A DNA stretch of 64,000 nucleotides from NCBI RefSeq assembly GCF_000383575.1, contig NZ_KB911579.1:499707-563706 (forward strand), in the 5' to 3' direction. The notes under the pieces were generated by a model. That model did not search any database and was not told the DNA's origin. It saw nothing but the letters and a program-made list of their open reading frames with translations. This document shows, one piece after another, positions 36,484 through 46,164 of this stretch. The translations under genes were made by a program, and so were the position numbers. The first letter of the stretch is position 1; every line of letters starts with the position of its first letter. The DNA comes from Salinispora oceanensis. Its GTDB lineage: Bacteria > Actinomycetota > Actinomycetes > Mycobacteriales > Micromonosporaceae.

Positions 36484-38049
36484 GTGACATCGCCCACCAT
36501 TTCCCTCAGCCTTGTCGACACCGACCCCGCCGAGCTCGCCGTTGACGCGATCGTCATCGGCGTGCACAGCCAGACCGGAGAGCCGGCCGGCGGCCTCGTC
36601 GGCACCCTGTTGCTGGCCAGCGGCGCGGAGAGCATCGCCGCGGCCTTCGATGGAAAACTGACCGAGACGCTGGCGTTGCTCGGCGCAACCGGAGGCCCGG
36701 GCGAGGTGATCAAGCTCGCCACGCTCGGCACGGTTACCGCACCGGTGATCGCCGCGGTGGGTCTCGGACCGGAGCCGACCGGCGCCGCCCCCGCCCCGGA
36801 GACCCTGCGCCGGGCGGCCGGTGCCGCGGTGCGGGCGCTGGCCGGCTCGGCCCGAGTCGCGCTGGCCCTGCCGCTGCCGGATGACGCCGACGCGCCGGCC
36901 GCGCTGCGCGCGGTCGCCGAGGGGGGCTTGCTGGGCGGCTACCGGTTCGCCGGCTACAAGACCCGCCCGCAGCCGGCCCGGCGGGAGCCGGTCACGGAGG
37001 TGCTGGTCGCGGTCCCGGACGCGGGTGACGCCACCGCTACGGCCGAGGTTGCCCGGGCGCAGGCGGTGGCCAACGCGGTCCGCTCCTCCCGGGACTGGGT
37101 CAACGCCGCCCCCAACGAGCTGCGCCCGCCGGCCTTCGCCGACTCGGTGGCGACCGCCGCCCGCGCCGCCGGGATGGAGGTGGAGGTGCTTGACGAGGTC
37201 GCCCTGCGCGAGGGCGGCTACGGGGGCATCACCGCCGTCGGGCAGGGGTCGCAGGCCCCGCCGCGGCTGGTGCGGATCAGCTACACCCCGGCCGGCGGCG
37301 GCAACGGCAAGCGGGTCGCCCTGGTCGGCAAGGGCATCACCTTCGACAGCGGCGGCGTCTCGATCAAGCCGTCGCAGGGTATGTGGGAGATGAAGGCCGA
37401 CATGGCCGGGGCCGGCGCCGTCGCCGCCGCGATGCTGGCGGTCGCGGAGCTTGCGCCCGCCGTGTCAGTGACCGCGTACGTGCCGATGGCGGAGAACATG
37501 CCCTCCGGTACGGCCTACCGGCCGGGCGATGTCATCACGATGTTCGACGGCAAGCGCGTTGAGGTGCTCAACACCGACGCCGAGGGGCGGATGATCCTCG
37601 CCGACGCGATCGCCCGGGCCTGCGCGGACGGCTGCGACTACCTGCTGGAGACCTCCACCCTCACCGGCGGCCAGGTGGTCGCGCTGGGCAAGAAGGTCGC
37701 CGGGGTGATGGGCACGCCGGAGCTGTGCGAGCGGGTGCGGACCGCCGGCGAGGCCGTCGGCGAGCCGACCTGGCCGATGCCGCTGCCGGAGGACGTGCGC
37801 AAGGGCATGGACTCCGAGGTCGCCGACATCTCCCAGGTCAACGCGGGGATGGACCGGGCGGGTCACATGCTCCAGGGCGGTGTGTTCCTGCGTGAGTTCG
37901 TCACCGAGGAGGTCGCCTGGGCGCACATCGACATCGCCGGCCCCGGCTACCACACGGGTGAGCCGACGGGCTACTGGACCAAGGGCGGCACCGGAGTGCC
38001 CGTCCGTACCCTGCTGCACCTGATCGAGGACATCGCCAGCCAGGGCTGA
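36484..38049 (+). CDS. pepA: leucyl aminopeptidase (M17)
   Basis: A 521-residue M17 metallopeptidase that removes N-terminal residues, and that can act in glutathione/mycothiol conjugate turnover. The catalytic domain (about 200-520) carries GKGITFDSGGVSIKP, KADMAGAGAV and the signature NTDAEGRMILADA, giving the two-metal site and catalytic Lys/Arg. The N-terminal domain (about 1-180) is the usual alpha/beta cap. GTG 36484 places the VTSPTISLSLVDTDP opening at the family start; an in-frame ATG at 36325 would add 53 residues overlapping the gcvT promoter region. Confidence 0.94.
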   Translation: MTSPTISLSLVDTDPAELAVDAIVIGVHSQTGEPAGGLVGTLLLASGAESIAAAFDGKLTETLALLGATGGPGEVIKLATLGTVTAPVIAAVGLGPEPTGAAPAPETLRRAAGAAVRALAGSARVALALPLPDDADAPAALRAVAEGGLLGGYRFAGYKTRPQPARREPVTEVLVAVPDAGDATATAEVARAQAVANAVRSSRDWVNAAPNELRPPAFADSVATAARAAGMEVEVLDEVALREGGYGGITAVGQGSQAPPRLVRISYTPAGGGNGKRVALVGKGITFDSGGVSIKPSQGMWEMKADMAGAGAVAAAMLAVAELAPAVSVTAYVPMAENMPSGTAYRPGDVITMFDGKRVEVLNTDAEGRMILADAIARACADGCDYLLETSTLTGGQVVALGKKVAGVMGTPELCERVRTAGEAVGEPTWPMPLPEDVRKGMDSEVADISQVNAGMDRAGHMLQGGVFLREFVTEEVAWAHIDIAGPGYHTGEPTGYWTKGGTGVPVRTLLHLIEDIASQG

Positions 38050-38056
38050 CCTGTCA

Positions 38057-38099
38057 GCAGGGGCCCTCGTACCCGCCGGGCGGGTACGAGGGCCCCTGC
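38057..38099. terminator. bidirectional terminator, 21-bp stem
   Basis: A perfect 21-bp stem with a single-base centre, beginning GCAGGGGCCC and ending GGGCCCCTGC. It lies between the convergent pepA and the small gene at 38126. Confidence 0.8.
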
Positions 38100-38125
38100 G
38101 CACCACCCGCCGAGTCGGTGCGGTT

Positions 38126-38452
38126 TCAGAACAACTCGGGGCGACGCTTGCGGCGTTCGTTGTAGTCCCGCATCCGCTGCGGGTAGCCCATCAGGCTCAC
38201 GTCGTAGATCGGGATGCCCAGCCGGTGGGCGAAGCGCCGCGCGCCGTCCGGGCCGTCAATCCGGCGGCGAGTCCACTCCCCGTCGTCGGCGATCAGCATG
38301 ACCGTGGTCTCGGTCATGGTCGTCCGGGGCTCGATGTACGCCTCGACTCCCCGCCGAGTCCGCACGAAGTTCTCCAGGTGGCCCAGATCGCCCCGGTCAA
38401 CCCCGCGATCCTGACTGACCGGACGCGCCTTCTTCCGTCGGAACAGTCCCAC
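38126..38452 (-). CDS. small conserved basic protein (108 aa), unknown function
   Basis: A 108-residue actinobacterial protein beginning GLFRRKKARP and ending in an Arg-rich tail (MRDYNERRKRRPELF). The centre contains an alpha/beta-looking segment (TTVMLIADDGEWTRRRIDGPDGARRFAHRLGIPIYDVSLMGYP). No catalytic motif is recognised; relatives are often labelled oxidoreductase without support. GTG 38452 is chosen because GGGGAGA lies 7 nt upstream; an in-frame ATG 24 codons earlier lacks one. Confidence 0.75.
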   Translation of the reverse strand: MGLFRRKKARPVSQDRGVDRGDLGHLENFVRTRRGVEAYIEPRTTMTETTVMLIADDGEWTRRRIDGPDGARRFAHRLGIPIYDVSLMGYPQRMRDYNERRKRRPELF

Positions 38453-38631
38453 CGGCCGTCTCCCCACACCCGCACCATCGAAGCTGATGCCAAGGGTACG
38501 TGTCTCGGACGTGTCGTTGGGCACCTCGTTACCCGTGCCGGGCGTGGTGGTGACAAGATGACCGAGGTGGGGTGTGTCCGCATTACCCCACCGTGACCCC
38601 CCGATGCAGCCAGGCGACCTGGGAGTTGGAC

Positions 38632-40020
38632 GTGAGCGAGCCGAACGAGACCTTCGACATCGTCATCCTCGGAGGTGGCAGCGGTGGCTACGCAGCGGCG
38701 CTGCGCGCCGCCGAGCTGGGCCTCTCCGTTGCGTTGGTCGAGAAGGGCAAGCTCGGCGGCACCTGCCTGCACAACGGCTGCATCCCGACCAAGGCGTTGC
38801 TGCACGCCGCCGAGGTCGCCGACCAGACCCGGGAATCGGAGCAGTTCGGCGTCAAGGCCGAGCTGGTCGGTATCGACATGTCGGCGGTCAACTCGTACAA
38901 GGACGGGGTGGTCGCGCGGCTGTACAAGGGCCTGCAGGGCATGCTGCGCGGCGCGAAGAACATCACCATCGTGGCCGGCGCTGGCCGGCTGGTCGCGCCG
39001 AACACCGTTGAGGTCGACGGGAAGCGGTACACCGGCCGTAACATCATCCTGGCCTCCGGTTCGTACGCGAAGAGCCTGCCCGGCCTGGAGGTCGACGGCG
39101 AGCGGATCATCACGAGCGACCACGCGCTGGTGATGGACCGGGTCCCCGCGTCGGTGATCGTGCTCGGTGGCGGCGTCATCGGGGTGGAGTTCGCCAGCGT
39201 GTGGAAGTCCTTCGGAGCGGACGTCACGATCATTGAGGCGCTGCCCCGGCTGGTCGCCGCCGAGGACGCGGAGTCGTCGAAGGCGCTGGAGCGGGCCTTC
39301 CGGAAGCGGAAGATCAACTTCAAGGTCGGCAAGCCGTTCGAGAAGGTCGAGAAGACCGACAGCGGCGTCCGCGTGACCATCGCCGGCGGTGAGACCGTCG
39401 AGGCCGAGCTGCTGCTGGTCGCGGTCGGTCGGGGCCCGAACACCACCGGCCTCGGCTACGAGGAGCAGGGCGTCCGGATGGACCGGGGCTACGTGCTGAC
39501 CGACGAGCGGCAGCGCACGAGCGTGCCGAACGTCTACGCGGTCGGCGACATCGTGCCCGGCCTCCAGCTGGCACACCGCGGCTTCCAGCAGGGAATCTTC
39601 GTCGCCGAGGAGATCGCCGGAGAGAACCCGGCCGTCATTGACGAGGCCGGCATTCCTCGGGTCACCTACTCTGACCCCGAGCTGGCGTCGGTGGGCCTGA
39701 CCGAGGCGAAGGCCAAGGAGCAGTACGGCGCCGACAAGATCAAGACCTACAACTACAACCTGGGCGGCAACGGCAAGAGCCAGATCCTCAAGACGTCCGG
39801 CTTCGTCAAGCTGGTCCGGGTCGAGGACGGCCCGGTCGTTGGCTTGCACATGGTGGGTGCTCGGGTCGGTGAGCTGATCGGTGAGGCCCAGCTCATCTAT
39901 AACTGGGAGGCGTACCCCGCCGAGGTGGCACAGCTCGTACACGCCCACCCGACCCAGAACGAGGCGCTGGGTGAGGCACACCTGGCCCTCGCCGGCAAGC
40001 CGCTGCACGCGCACGCCTGA
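38632..40020 (+). CDS. lpdA: dihydrolipoyl dehydrogenase (E3)
   Basis: A 462-residue FAD disulfide oxidoreductase that reoxidises dihydrolipoyl groups with NAD+. The FAD-binding GGGSGGYAAALRAAELG, redox disulfide GGTCLHNGCIPTK, NAD-binding VLGGGVIGVEFASVW, and the C-terminal dimer-interface His-Glu region HAHPTQNEALGEAH are complete. GTG 38632 has GGGAG upstream at 6 nt. It is followed by sucB after 66 nt, so one transcript for E3 and E2 is likely, serving oxoglutarate, pyruvate and glycine complexes. Confidence 0.97.
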   Translation: MSEPNETFDIVILGGGSGGYAAALRAAELGLSVALVEKGKLGGTCLHNGCIPTKALLHAAEVADQTRESEQFGVKAELVGIDMSAVNSYKDGVVARLYKGLQGMLRGAKNITIVAGAGRLVAPNTVEVDGKRYTGRNIILASGSYAKSLPGLEVDGERIITSDHALVMDRVPASVIVLGGGVIGVEFASVWKSFGADVTIIEALPRLVAAEDAESSKALERAFRKRKINFKVGKPFEKVEKTDSGVRVTIAGGETVEAELLLVAVGRGPNTTGLGYEEQGVRMDRGYVLTDERQRTSVPNVYAVGDIVPGLQLAHRGFQQGIFVAEEIAGENPAVIDEAGIPRVTYSDPELASVGLTEAKAKEQYGADKIKTYNYNLGGNGKSQILKTSGFVKLVRVEDGPVVGLHMVGARVGELIGEAQLIYNWEAYPAEVAQLVHAHPTQNEALGEAHLALAGKPLHAHA

Positions 40021-40086
40021 CACGACAACCACGGCGTCCGGCGACGGACGACGATCCCATCAGGGGAATGAAGGAGTCTGGAGAAA

Positions 40087-41880
40087 ATGCCGGTATCGGT
40101 CACCATGCCCCGGCTCGGTGAGAGCGTCACCGAGGGCACCGTCACGCGCTGGCTCAAGCAGGAGGGCGACACCGTCGAGGTTGACGAGCCGCTGCTCGAG
40201 GTGTCGACCGACAAGGTGGACACCGAGATCCCGTCCCCCGCGGCCGGTGTGCTGACCCGCATCGTGGTCGGCGAGGACGAGACCGCCGAGGTCGGCAGCG
40301 AGCTGGCGACGATCGGCGATGAGGCGTCGGGCGACGGCGGGGCGGCGGGCGGCGGCGAGGCCGAGCCGCGGCAGTCGGCGCCCGAGCCGACCGCCGCCGC
40401 CGAGGGCACCGGCCCGGAGCCGGAGCAGAAGCAGCCGGCTCCCGCGCCCTCCGGCGAGGGCAACTCGTCGGGCGAAGGCAGCCCGGTGACGATGCCGGCC
40501 CTCGGCGAGAGTGTCACCGAGGGCACGGTCACCCGCTGGCTCAAGCAGGTCGGCGACACCGTCGAGGTTGACGAGCCGCTGCTCGAGGTGTCGACCGACA
40601 AGGTCGACACCGAGATCCCCTCGCCGGTCGCCGGGACCGTCCTGGAGATCACCGTGGCGGAGGACGAGACCGCCGATGTCGGCGCGACGCTGGCGATCGT
40701 CGGCACCGCCGGTGCGGCGGCGAAGCCCAAGCCGGAGCCGGAGCCGGCGCCCAAGCCCGAGGCGAAGCCGGCACCCAAGCCGGAGCCGAAGCCCGAGCCG
40801 AAGGTCACCGAGCCGACCCCGGGCGCCTCCTACAACGAGCCGGCGGCCGAAGCCGAGAGCGCCCCCGACCCGGCGAAGGCCGAGCGGGCCTCCGCCCCGT
40901 CCGCGCCCGCCCCCCGGCCGGCGACGACCGGTGGCACGGAGAACGCCGGCTACGTCACCCCGCTGGTCCGCAAGCTCGCCGGCGAGCACGGGGTTGACCT
41001 CGCCACGGTCAACGGCACCGGCGTTGGTGGCCGGATCCGCAAGCAGGACGTGCTCGACGCGGCCGAGCAGGCCCGCGCCGCCAAGGCGGCTCCGGCACCG
41101 GCGGCGCAGCCGGCCGCCCCCGCGGCGAAGCCGGCGGCCCGGCCCGCGCCCAGCAGCAAGCGGGGCAGCACCGAGAAGCTGCCGCGGATCCGTACGACCA
41201 TCGCGAAGCGGATGCACGAGTCGCTGCACGAGATGGCGCAGCTCACCACCGTGGTCGAGGTCGACGTGACCCGGATCGCCAAGCTGCGGGCGCGGGCGAA
41301 GGACGCCTTCCAGCAGCGGCACGGCGTGAAGCTCTCCTTCCTGCCGTTCTTCGCCCTGGCGGCCGTCGAGGCGTTGCAGGCGTTCCCGATCGTCAACGCC
41401 CAGATGGACCTGGGGGCCGGGACGATCACCTACCCGGAGGCGGAGCACCTCGGCGTCGCCGTGGACACCGAGCGGGGCCTGATGGTGCCGGTCATCCACA
41501 ACGCCGGCGACCTCAACCTGGGCGGTATCGCCAAGCGGGTCGCCGACCTGGCCGAGCGCACCCGGACCAACAAGATCAGCCCGGATGAGCTCGCCGGTGC
41601 GACGTTCACGCTGACCAACACCGGCAGCCGGGGCGCCCTCTTCGACACCCCGATCGTGCCGTCGCCGCAGTCGGCGATGCTCGGCACGGGTGCCGTGGTC
41701 AAGCGTCCGGTCGTTGTCAACGATCCGGAACTGGGCGAGGTCGTGGCCGTCCGATCGATGATCTACCTGGCCCTGTCGTACGACCACCGACTGATCGACG
41801 GCGCCGACGCGGCCCGTTTCCTTGGCGCGATCAAGGAGCGGCTGGAGGCCGGCAACTTCGAGGCCGAACTGGGCCGGTAA
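40087..41880 (+). CDS. sucB: 2-oxo acid dehydrogenase E2 (dihydrolipoamide acyltransferase)
   Basis: A 597-residue E2 subunit with two tandem lipoyl domains (about 3-78 and 132-207; lipoyl lysines near 43 and 172 in VSTDKVDTE), Pro/Ala/Glu/Lys linkers, a peripheral-subunit-binding domain (about 290-325, [17 protein letters not shown]) and a C-terminal acyltransferase core ending in [16 protein letters not shown], which has the catalytic His and Asp. In actinobacteria this gene often serves both pyruvate and oxoglutarate complexes (DlaT/SucB). GAAGGAG precedes ATG 40087. The two lipoyl-domain sequences share long identical DNA, see the repeat entry. Confidence 0.95.
   Translation: MPVSVTMPRLGESVTEGTVTRWLKQEGDTVEVDEPLLEVSTDKVDTEIPSPAAGVLTRIVVGEDETAEVGSELATIGDEASGDGGAAGGGEAEPRQSAPEPTAAAEGTGPEPEQKQPAPAPSGEGNSSGEGSPVTMPALGESVTEGTVTRWLKQVGDTVEVDEPLLEVSTDKVDTEIPSPVAGTVLEITVAEDETADVGATLAIVGTAGAAAKPKPEPEPAPKPEAKPAPKPEPKPEPKVTEPTPGASYNEPAAEAESAPDPAKAERASAPSAPAPRPATTGGTENAGYVTPLVRKLAGEHGVDLATVNGTGVGGRIRKQDVLDAAEQARAAKAAPAPAAQPAAPAAKPAARPAPSSKRGSTEKLPRIRTTIAKRMHESLHEMAQLTTVVEVDVTRIAKLRARAKDAFQQRHGVKLSFLPFFALAAVEALQAFPIVNAQMDLGAGTITYPEAEHLGVAVDTERGLMVPVIHNAGDLNLGGIAKRVADLAERTRTNKISPDELAGATFTLTNTGSRGALFDTPIVPSPQSAMLGTGAVVKRPVVVNDPELGEVVAVRSMIYLALSYDHRLIDGADAARFLGAIKERLEAGNFEAELGR
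40165..40217 (+). repeat. 53-bp exact direct repeat, first copy (lipoyl domain 1)
   Basis: These 53 bases are identical to 40552-40604 and encode the centre of lipoyl domain 1, including the lipoylation site. The flanking DNA differs, so identity is stronger here than in the rest of the duplicated domain. Confidence 0.85.
40552..40604 (+). repeat. 53-bp exact direct repeat, second copy (lipoyl domain 2)
   Basis: Second copy of the lipoyl-domain repeat, 387 bp after the first, in the same frame. Recombination between copies would delete exactly one domain (129 codons). Confidence 0.85.
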
Positions 41881-41890
41881 CACCCGACCC

Positions 41891-41934
41891 GACGACGGTG
41901 GGCTGCCCGGAGATCCGGGCAGCCCACCGTCGTC
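41891..41934. terminator. bidirectional terminator, 21-bp stem
   Basis: A perfect 21-bp stem (41891-41911 with 41914-41934) around a GA centre. It lies between convergent sucB and the GntR gene and abuts the latter's stop codon. Confidence 0.8.
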
Positions 41935-42162
41935 TCAGGGGTCCGGCTGCTCGGCGACGAGGACACCGATGCCGTGGACTCCCTCGACGAACCCTTGCGT
42001 CTGGAGCACCAGGATCGCCTGGCGCACGACCGTCTGCGACCCGCCATGCTCCTGCTTGAGCTGCGCCGTTGACGGCAACTTCTCCCCCGGCGCCCACTCC
42101 CCGGACTCGATCCGCGCACGGACATGGGCGGCGAGCTTCGCCCACTTGGGCTTGGCGGGCAT
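41935..42162 (-). CDS. short GntR-family DNA-binding protein
   Basis: A 75-residue protein made of a GntR-type winged helix only: KLAAHVRARIESGEWAPGEKLPSTAQLKQEHGGSQTVVRQA (read as separate pieces) followed by ILVLQTQGFVEGVHGIGVLV. It lacks any effector-binding domain. Such stand-alone HTH proteins are common in Micromonosporaceae. ATG 42162 gives the usual family length; an ATG at 42267 would add 35 Pro/Arg-rich residues. Divergent from a TetR gene with a shared 177-bp intergenic region. Confidence 0.8.
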   Translation of the reverse strand: MPAKPKWAKLAAHVRARIESGEWAPGEKLPSTAQLKQEHGGSQTVVRQAILVLQTQGFVEGVHGIGVLVAEQPDP

Positions 42163-42305
42163 CCGCCTACCTGGCGCCGGTCTCGGCTGGCTCCCCGGCC
42201 TGCGACCGGGCTGGCCACTCCATACTGCGGGAGCGGAAGCTGGACTGATGGGATTCCGATGTGCCACTCGTAGAGTTCACATTCCAAATAAGTCGCATTG
42301 GTGTT

Positions 42306-42323
42306 CCGAGATGGGTAACTCGG
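42306..42323. promoter_or_regulatory. inverted repeat, candidate operator for the TetR gene
   Basis: CCGAG (42306-42310) and CTCGG (42319-42323) flank an 8-nt spacer. The repeat ends 4 nt before the TACACT hexamer, where a bound repressor could block the promoter. This is short and may be chance. Confidence 0.35.
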
Positions 42324-42327
42324 CTAC

Positions 42328-42339
42328 TACACTGAGTCG
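42328..42339 (+). promoter_or_regulatory. probable leaderless promoter -10 of the TetR gene
   Basis: TACACT at 42328-42333, six bases, then ATG 42340. Confidence 0.5.
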
Positions 42340-42918
42340 ATGGTCGCAGAGGTGTCCACGTCCGGAACGCGCAACCGTACTCGGCGAGCCATCCTCAACG
42401 CCGCAGCGTCGGTCTTCGCGCACAACCGTTCGGCAACCCTGGCCGACGTCGCGGTGGCGGCCGACGTGGGTCGTAGCACCCTGCACCGTTACTTCCCCGA
42501 CCGCGATGAGCTGATCAACTCGGTGGTCGGCGACTGTTACACGGCGATCGAGCGATCCGTGGTTGACGCGCACGTCGAGCGAGGCAAGCCGCTCGACGCC
42601 ATGCGCCGCCTGGTGGCGGCCATGGTGGAGCTCGGCGACCGGCTGCTGTTCCTGTTCGGCGACCCACGGCTGGCGGAGGAGTTCGCCAACCGGGAGCCCA
42701 AAAAGCCGCCGATCGTGCAGCCGGTCATCCTGCTGATCGAGCGTGGTCAGCGGGAGGGGATCTTCGATCCCGCCGTCAGCGCGCAGTGGATCCAGCACGT
42801 CCTGTGGTCACTGGTCTATACCGGCTGCGAAATGTCCGGCCAAGGCATGATGTCGCGGCACGAGGTCACCTCAACGGTCATCCGCACGTTCGAGCGTGGT
42901 GTCGTCCGCGACGAGTGA
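42340..42918 (+). CDS. TetR-family transcriptional regulator
   Basis: A 192-residue regulator. The N-terminal TetR helix-turn-helix lies at about 12-58 (RRAILNAAASVFAHN, ADVAVAADVGRSTLHRYFPDRDEL). The helical C-terminal ligand domain is unassigned. The downstream NmrA-like gene starts 43 nt after its stop on the same strand and is a likely target or co-transcribed partner; autoregulation through the inverted repeat at 42306 is possible. Confidence 0.9.
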   Translation: MVAEVSTSGTRNRTRRAILNAAASVFAHNRSATLADVAVAADVGRSTLHRYFPDRDELINSVVGDCYTAIERSVVDAHVERGKPLDAMRRLVAAMVELGDRLLFLFGDPRLAEEFANREPKKPPIVQPVILLIERGQREGIFDPAVSAQWIQHVLWSLVYTGCEMSGQGMMSRHEVTSTVIRTFERGVVRDE

Positions 42919-42961
42919 GCGCGAACGGACCCACCACCCCTGCCAGCTATTGGGAGCAATG

Positions 42962-43828
42962 ATGAGGATCCTTGTGACCGGTGCGACGGGATACGTCGGC
43001 CGCAACGTCCTGCCGCAGTTGGTGTCCGCCGGGGTTGACGTCCGCGCGCTGACCCGCGACCCGGCCAGGGCAAAGGTGCCGGCCGGCGTGGAGCTGGTCC
43101 GCGGCGACCTGAACCGGCCGGACTCGTTGACCGAGGCGCTCGAGGGCGTCGAGCGGATGTACCTCTTCCCAGCACCGGAGACCACGCGTGAGGTGGTCGC
43201 CCGCGCCGTGAAGGCCGGCGTGCGGCGTATCGTCGTGCTGTCGTCGGGGGCGGTGACCACGGGCTACGACACCGACTTCCACCTGCCGGTCGAGCGGGCA
43301 GTCGAGGAGTCCGGCCTGGAGTGGACCCATGTCCGGCCCGGTGAGTTCGCGACCAACACCCTGCACCTCTGGGCGCCGTCGATCCGTACCGAGAACGCGG
43401 TGTACGACCCGCATCCGGGCGCCGTCGGCGTGCCGACGCACGAGCGTGACATCGCCGACACCGCTGCACTCGCGCTACTCGAAGACGGGCACACAGGTAA
43501 GGCCTACACCATCGTCGGGCCGCAGCCGCTCACTCACGCCGAGCAGCTAGCCGCGATCGCCGCGGCGGTCGGGCGGAAACTGTCCTTCAAGGACGTCACC
43601 GCGCAGGAGGCCCTGGCGTACTACCAGGCGCTCGGTGGCTGGGCAGCAGCGAACGCACCATTCCTACTCGGTCTCGTCACGTACTCCAACGAGGAGACGA
43701 CGCCGGAGGCCGAGCACCAGCAGGACAAGGACACGGTGGAGCAGCACCCCACGGCCGAGAGCCTCACCAACCGGCCCGGACGCACGTTCGCGCAGTGGGC
43801 GCAGGACCACGCCGACGACTTCCGCTGA
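42962..43828 (+). CDS. NAD(P)-binding NmrA-like protein
   Basis: A 288-residue atypical short-chain dehydrogenase/NmrA-type protein. The Rossmann motif TGATGYVGRNVL is at the N-terminus, followed by VRALTRDP (NADP-type Arg), and VVLSSGAV in place of the classic YxxxK centre, so catalysis is doubtful and quinone-oxidoreductase or redox-sensing roles are possible. The C-terminal part carries the substrate-side helices (TAQEALAYYQALGG). GGGAG precedes two adjacent ATGs (42959 and 42962). It probably belongs to the TetR gene's transcription unit. Confidence 0.85.
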   Translation: MRILVTGATGYVGRNVLPQLVSAGVDVRALTRDPARAKVPAGVELVRGDLNRPDSLTEALEGVERMYLFPAPETTREVVARAVKAGVRRIVVLSSGAVTTGYDTDFHLPVERAVEESGLEWTHVRPGEFATNTLHLWAPSIRTENAVYDPHPGAVGVPTHERDIADTAALALLEDGHTGKAYTIVGPQPLTHAEQLAAIAAAVGRKLSFKDVTAQEALAYYQALGGWAAANAPFLLGLVTYSNEETTPEAEHQQDKDTVEQHPTAESLTNRPGRTFAQWAQDHADDFR

Positions 43829-43971
43829 GAAGCCCCGGCGCGCTTCAAGCCGGCCACCGGGCTCGCTCCTAGCGTCGCCGCAGGCGGGTACCGTCGAACG
43901 TACGAACGGCGGCGGGAATGCCCCCGTCGAAACACGTCGCCAACGAGGTCCGGAGCGGGTAGTCGTTTCGA

Positions 43972-43983
43972 TACGCTACGTAT
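43972..43983 (+). promoter_or_regulatory. probable leaderless promoter -10 of the FUSC gene
   Basis: TACGCT at 43972-43977, six bases, then GTG 43984. Confidence 0.45.
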
Positions 43984-46164
43984 GTGTGGTCGCGACACGT
44001 CCGTGCCCTGGAGTGGCTTCGGCAACGGGATCCGGACTACTGCGCTATCCGCCATGCGGCCCGGGTGACCCTCGTCGCGTGCCTCCTCTTCTACGGCTTC
44101 CGGTACGGCCTGAACAGCACGATCATGGCCACATACGCGCTCTTCGGCACCATCGCCGCCGGCATCTTCGCCCAGCTGCCGGGCGGGCCGGCGCACCGGG
44201 CCCGGACGCTGCTCGCCGCCCTGCCGGTCATCTGGGTCCTGATCGCCGTCGGGACCGTGCTGGCGGTGAGCACCTGGGCCGCCACGATCGGCATGCTCGT
44301 GATCGGGTTCGCCGTGGCGTTCGCCGGTGTCGGCGGGCCTCGCCTGATCGGCCTCGTCGGCGCGCTACAGATCTCCTACATTCTGGCCAGCTTTCCCCCG
44401 TACCAACCCGACACCCTGCCGGAGCGGCTGGCCGGAGTGACGCTCGCCGTCGTTCTGATCGCGGCAGCCGAGGTGTGGCTCTGGCCCGGGCCGGCGCCGG
44501 CAACCAGCGCCCAGCGCCTGGGCGGGGCCGCGCGGAGTATCGCCTCGTTCGTCGCCGCGCTCGCGGACCTGCTGGATGGGCAGCCAGCTGCGGGCGAAGC
44601 GGCCCGACGGCGCCGGGCCACGGCGGCCGACGCGGTCACGCAGACCCAGATGTGGCGGCTGCCGCCATCCGAGCGGGCATCATCGGCGAGCCGGCGAGAC
44701 CACGCGCTGCGGGACGCGGCTACCGACCTACACCAGACATTCCGGCACGCCGACTGGCTCCTGCAGGCCCACCCCACGACCACCGACGTCGGCGCGGCGA
44801 GGTCACTACGGGGCTGCGCGGCGTCCCTGCGCCACTCCGGCGACGCGCTGTTGGGAACGGAGCGGGCGTCCCCCGACCGGGCCGTTTCCAGCGAGCACCA
44901 GCAGCCGGACGGCGGCCGATCAGCCACCACCGAGCAGCTCCGCGTTGCCATGATCGTCCGGTCGCTGACCCGGCACACGGATTTCGTCGCGACCGCCGTC
45001 CGAATCGCCGGAGGACACTCTGACACCACCGGTCAACCGGGAGGAGGACCGCACAGCTTCTGGTATCTCCGGCGGAGCACCCCGTCGCTGTACTGGCAAC
45101 GGCTGCGGATACACCTCACCCCACGCTCTGTGTTCTTCCAGCGGGCCCTCCGACTCGCCGTCGCTCTCGCCGCCGCCCGGTTCGTCGCCGGTGCGCTGGA
45201 TCTGGAGCACGGCTTCTGGGTGCTCCTGGCCACCCTCAGCCTCCTGCGGACCTCTGCGGCGGAGACGTGGGCCACGTTCCGCCGGGCCCTGGCCGGCACC
45301 CTCGTCGGCGCCGCTGCCGGGGCCCTGTTGCTGCTGGCCTCTCCCGGGCAGGAGACATACGCGGCGATCCTGCCCCTGGCGATGGGGCTGGCCCTGTGGG
45401 CGGGGCCGCTACTCGGGCTCGCCTGGGCGCAGGCGTTTCTCACGCTGGTGCTGATCGCCGCCTTCGCTCAGCTAACCCCGACGGACTGGCATCTGGCCGG
45501 TGTCCGCCTGCTGGACGTCCTGATTGGCGCGGCGATCGGCCTCGTCGCCGGCGTACTCATGTGGCCAAAGGGTGGCGGTGGTGAGCTCCGCCGGTACACG
45601 GCGGCCTATCTCGACGCGGGTGCCGAGGCGATCGAGGAGACGGTCCTGAAGGTGGCCGGACGAGTCCGGGGCCAGCACGCGCTTGCGGCGGCGCACCGGG
45701 CGCAGGTCCTCACCGACGCGTCGTTCTGCCAGTACCACCTGGAGCACACCGCTCCGCGCCCCACCGACGTGGACTGGGAGGCGGCCCTGTCCGCGGGGCA
45801 TCGCATCGTCCGCGGTGCGGAGCGACTCGCCACCGGCGACCAGGACGGGATGCTGGCGCACCGGTGGCCCGGGCCCACCGGCCAGCTCGTACGCCGGGCT
45901 CAACGGCTGCGGTCCGACTACGCCGACCTGGCCAGCCGCATGGCGCGGGGTCGCCTGCACGGTGCGGCTCCCGTCGCGCAACCAACGACGGGTGTCGTGG
46001 AACAGGTCCACGAGATCATTCAGGGTGACAACCGACGGGCCGACGTCCTGCACCTGATCGAGGTCGACCACTGGCTGGCCGACCTCGGTCGAAACCTCAA
46101 CCGAATTCCCGCGCCGGCCCAGCCGGGCCAGGGGCACGGTCCACCCGAACCGTCGGGCAGCTAG
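43984..46164 (+). CDS. FUSC-family membrane protein
   Basis: A 726-residue protein of the fusaric-acid-resistance/aromatic-acid-efflux group. It has two membrane blocks, about 25-170 (LVACLLFYGFRYG, VIWVLIAVGTVLAV, LAVVLIAAAEVWLWPGP) and about 385-530 (FWVLLATLSLLRTSAAETW, GTLVGAAAGALLLLA), each followed by a cytoplasmic helical domain, as expected for FUSC. Transport of small aromatic or amphiphilic compounds is suggested by family, with no partner pump protein nearby. GTG 43984 follows the promoter-like hexamer directly. Confidence 0.85.
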   Translation: MWSRHVRALEWLRQRDPDYCAIRHAARVTLVACLLFYGFRYGLNSTIMATYALFGTIAAGIFAQLPGGPAHRARTLLAALPVIWVLIAVGTVLAVSTWAATIGMLVIGFAVAFAGVGGPRLIGLVGALQISYILASFPPYQPDTLPERLAGVTLAVVLIAAAEVWLWPGPAPATSAQRLGGAARSIASFVAALADLLDGQPAAGEAARRRRATAADAVTQTQMWRLPPSERASSASRRDHALRDAATDLHQTFRHADWLLQAHPTTTDVGAARSLRGCAASLRHSGDALLGTERASPDRAVSSEHQQPDGGRSATTEQLRVAMIVRSLTRHTDFVATAVRIAGGHSDTTGQPGGGPHSFWYLRRSTPSLYWQRLRIHLTPRSVFFQRALRLAVALAAARFVAGALDLEHGFWVLLATLSLLRTSAAETWATFRRALAGTLVGAAAGALLLLASPGQETYAAILPLAMGLALWAGPLLGLAWAQAFLTLVLIAAFAQLTPTDWHLAGVRLLDVLIGAAIGLVAGVLMWPKGGGGELRRYTAAYLDAGAEAIEETVLKVAGRVRGQHALAAAHRAQVLTDASFCQYHLEHTAPRPTDVDWEAALSAGHRIVRGAERLATGDQDGMLAHRWPGPTGQLVRRAQRLRSDYADLASRMARGRLHGAAPVAQPTTGVVEQVHEIIQGDNRRADVLHLIEVDHWLADLGRNLNRIPAPAQPGQGHGPPEPSGS

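Noticed and set aside
40060..41883. 607-codon minus-strand frame opposite sucB
   Set aside because: Arg/Gly/Leu-rich shadow produced by the repetitive linkers of sucB.
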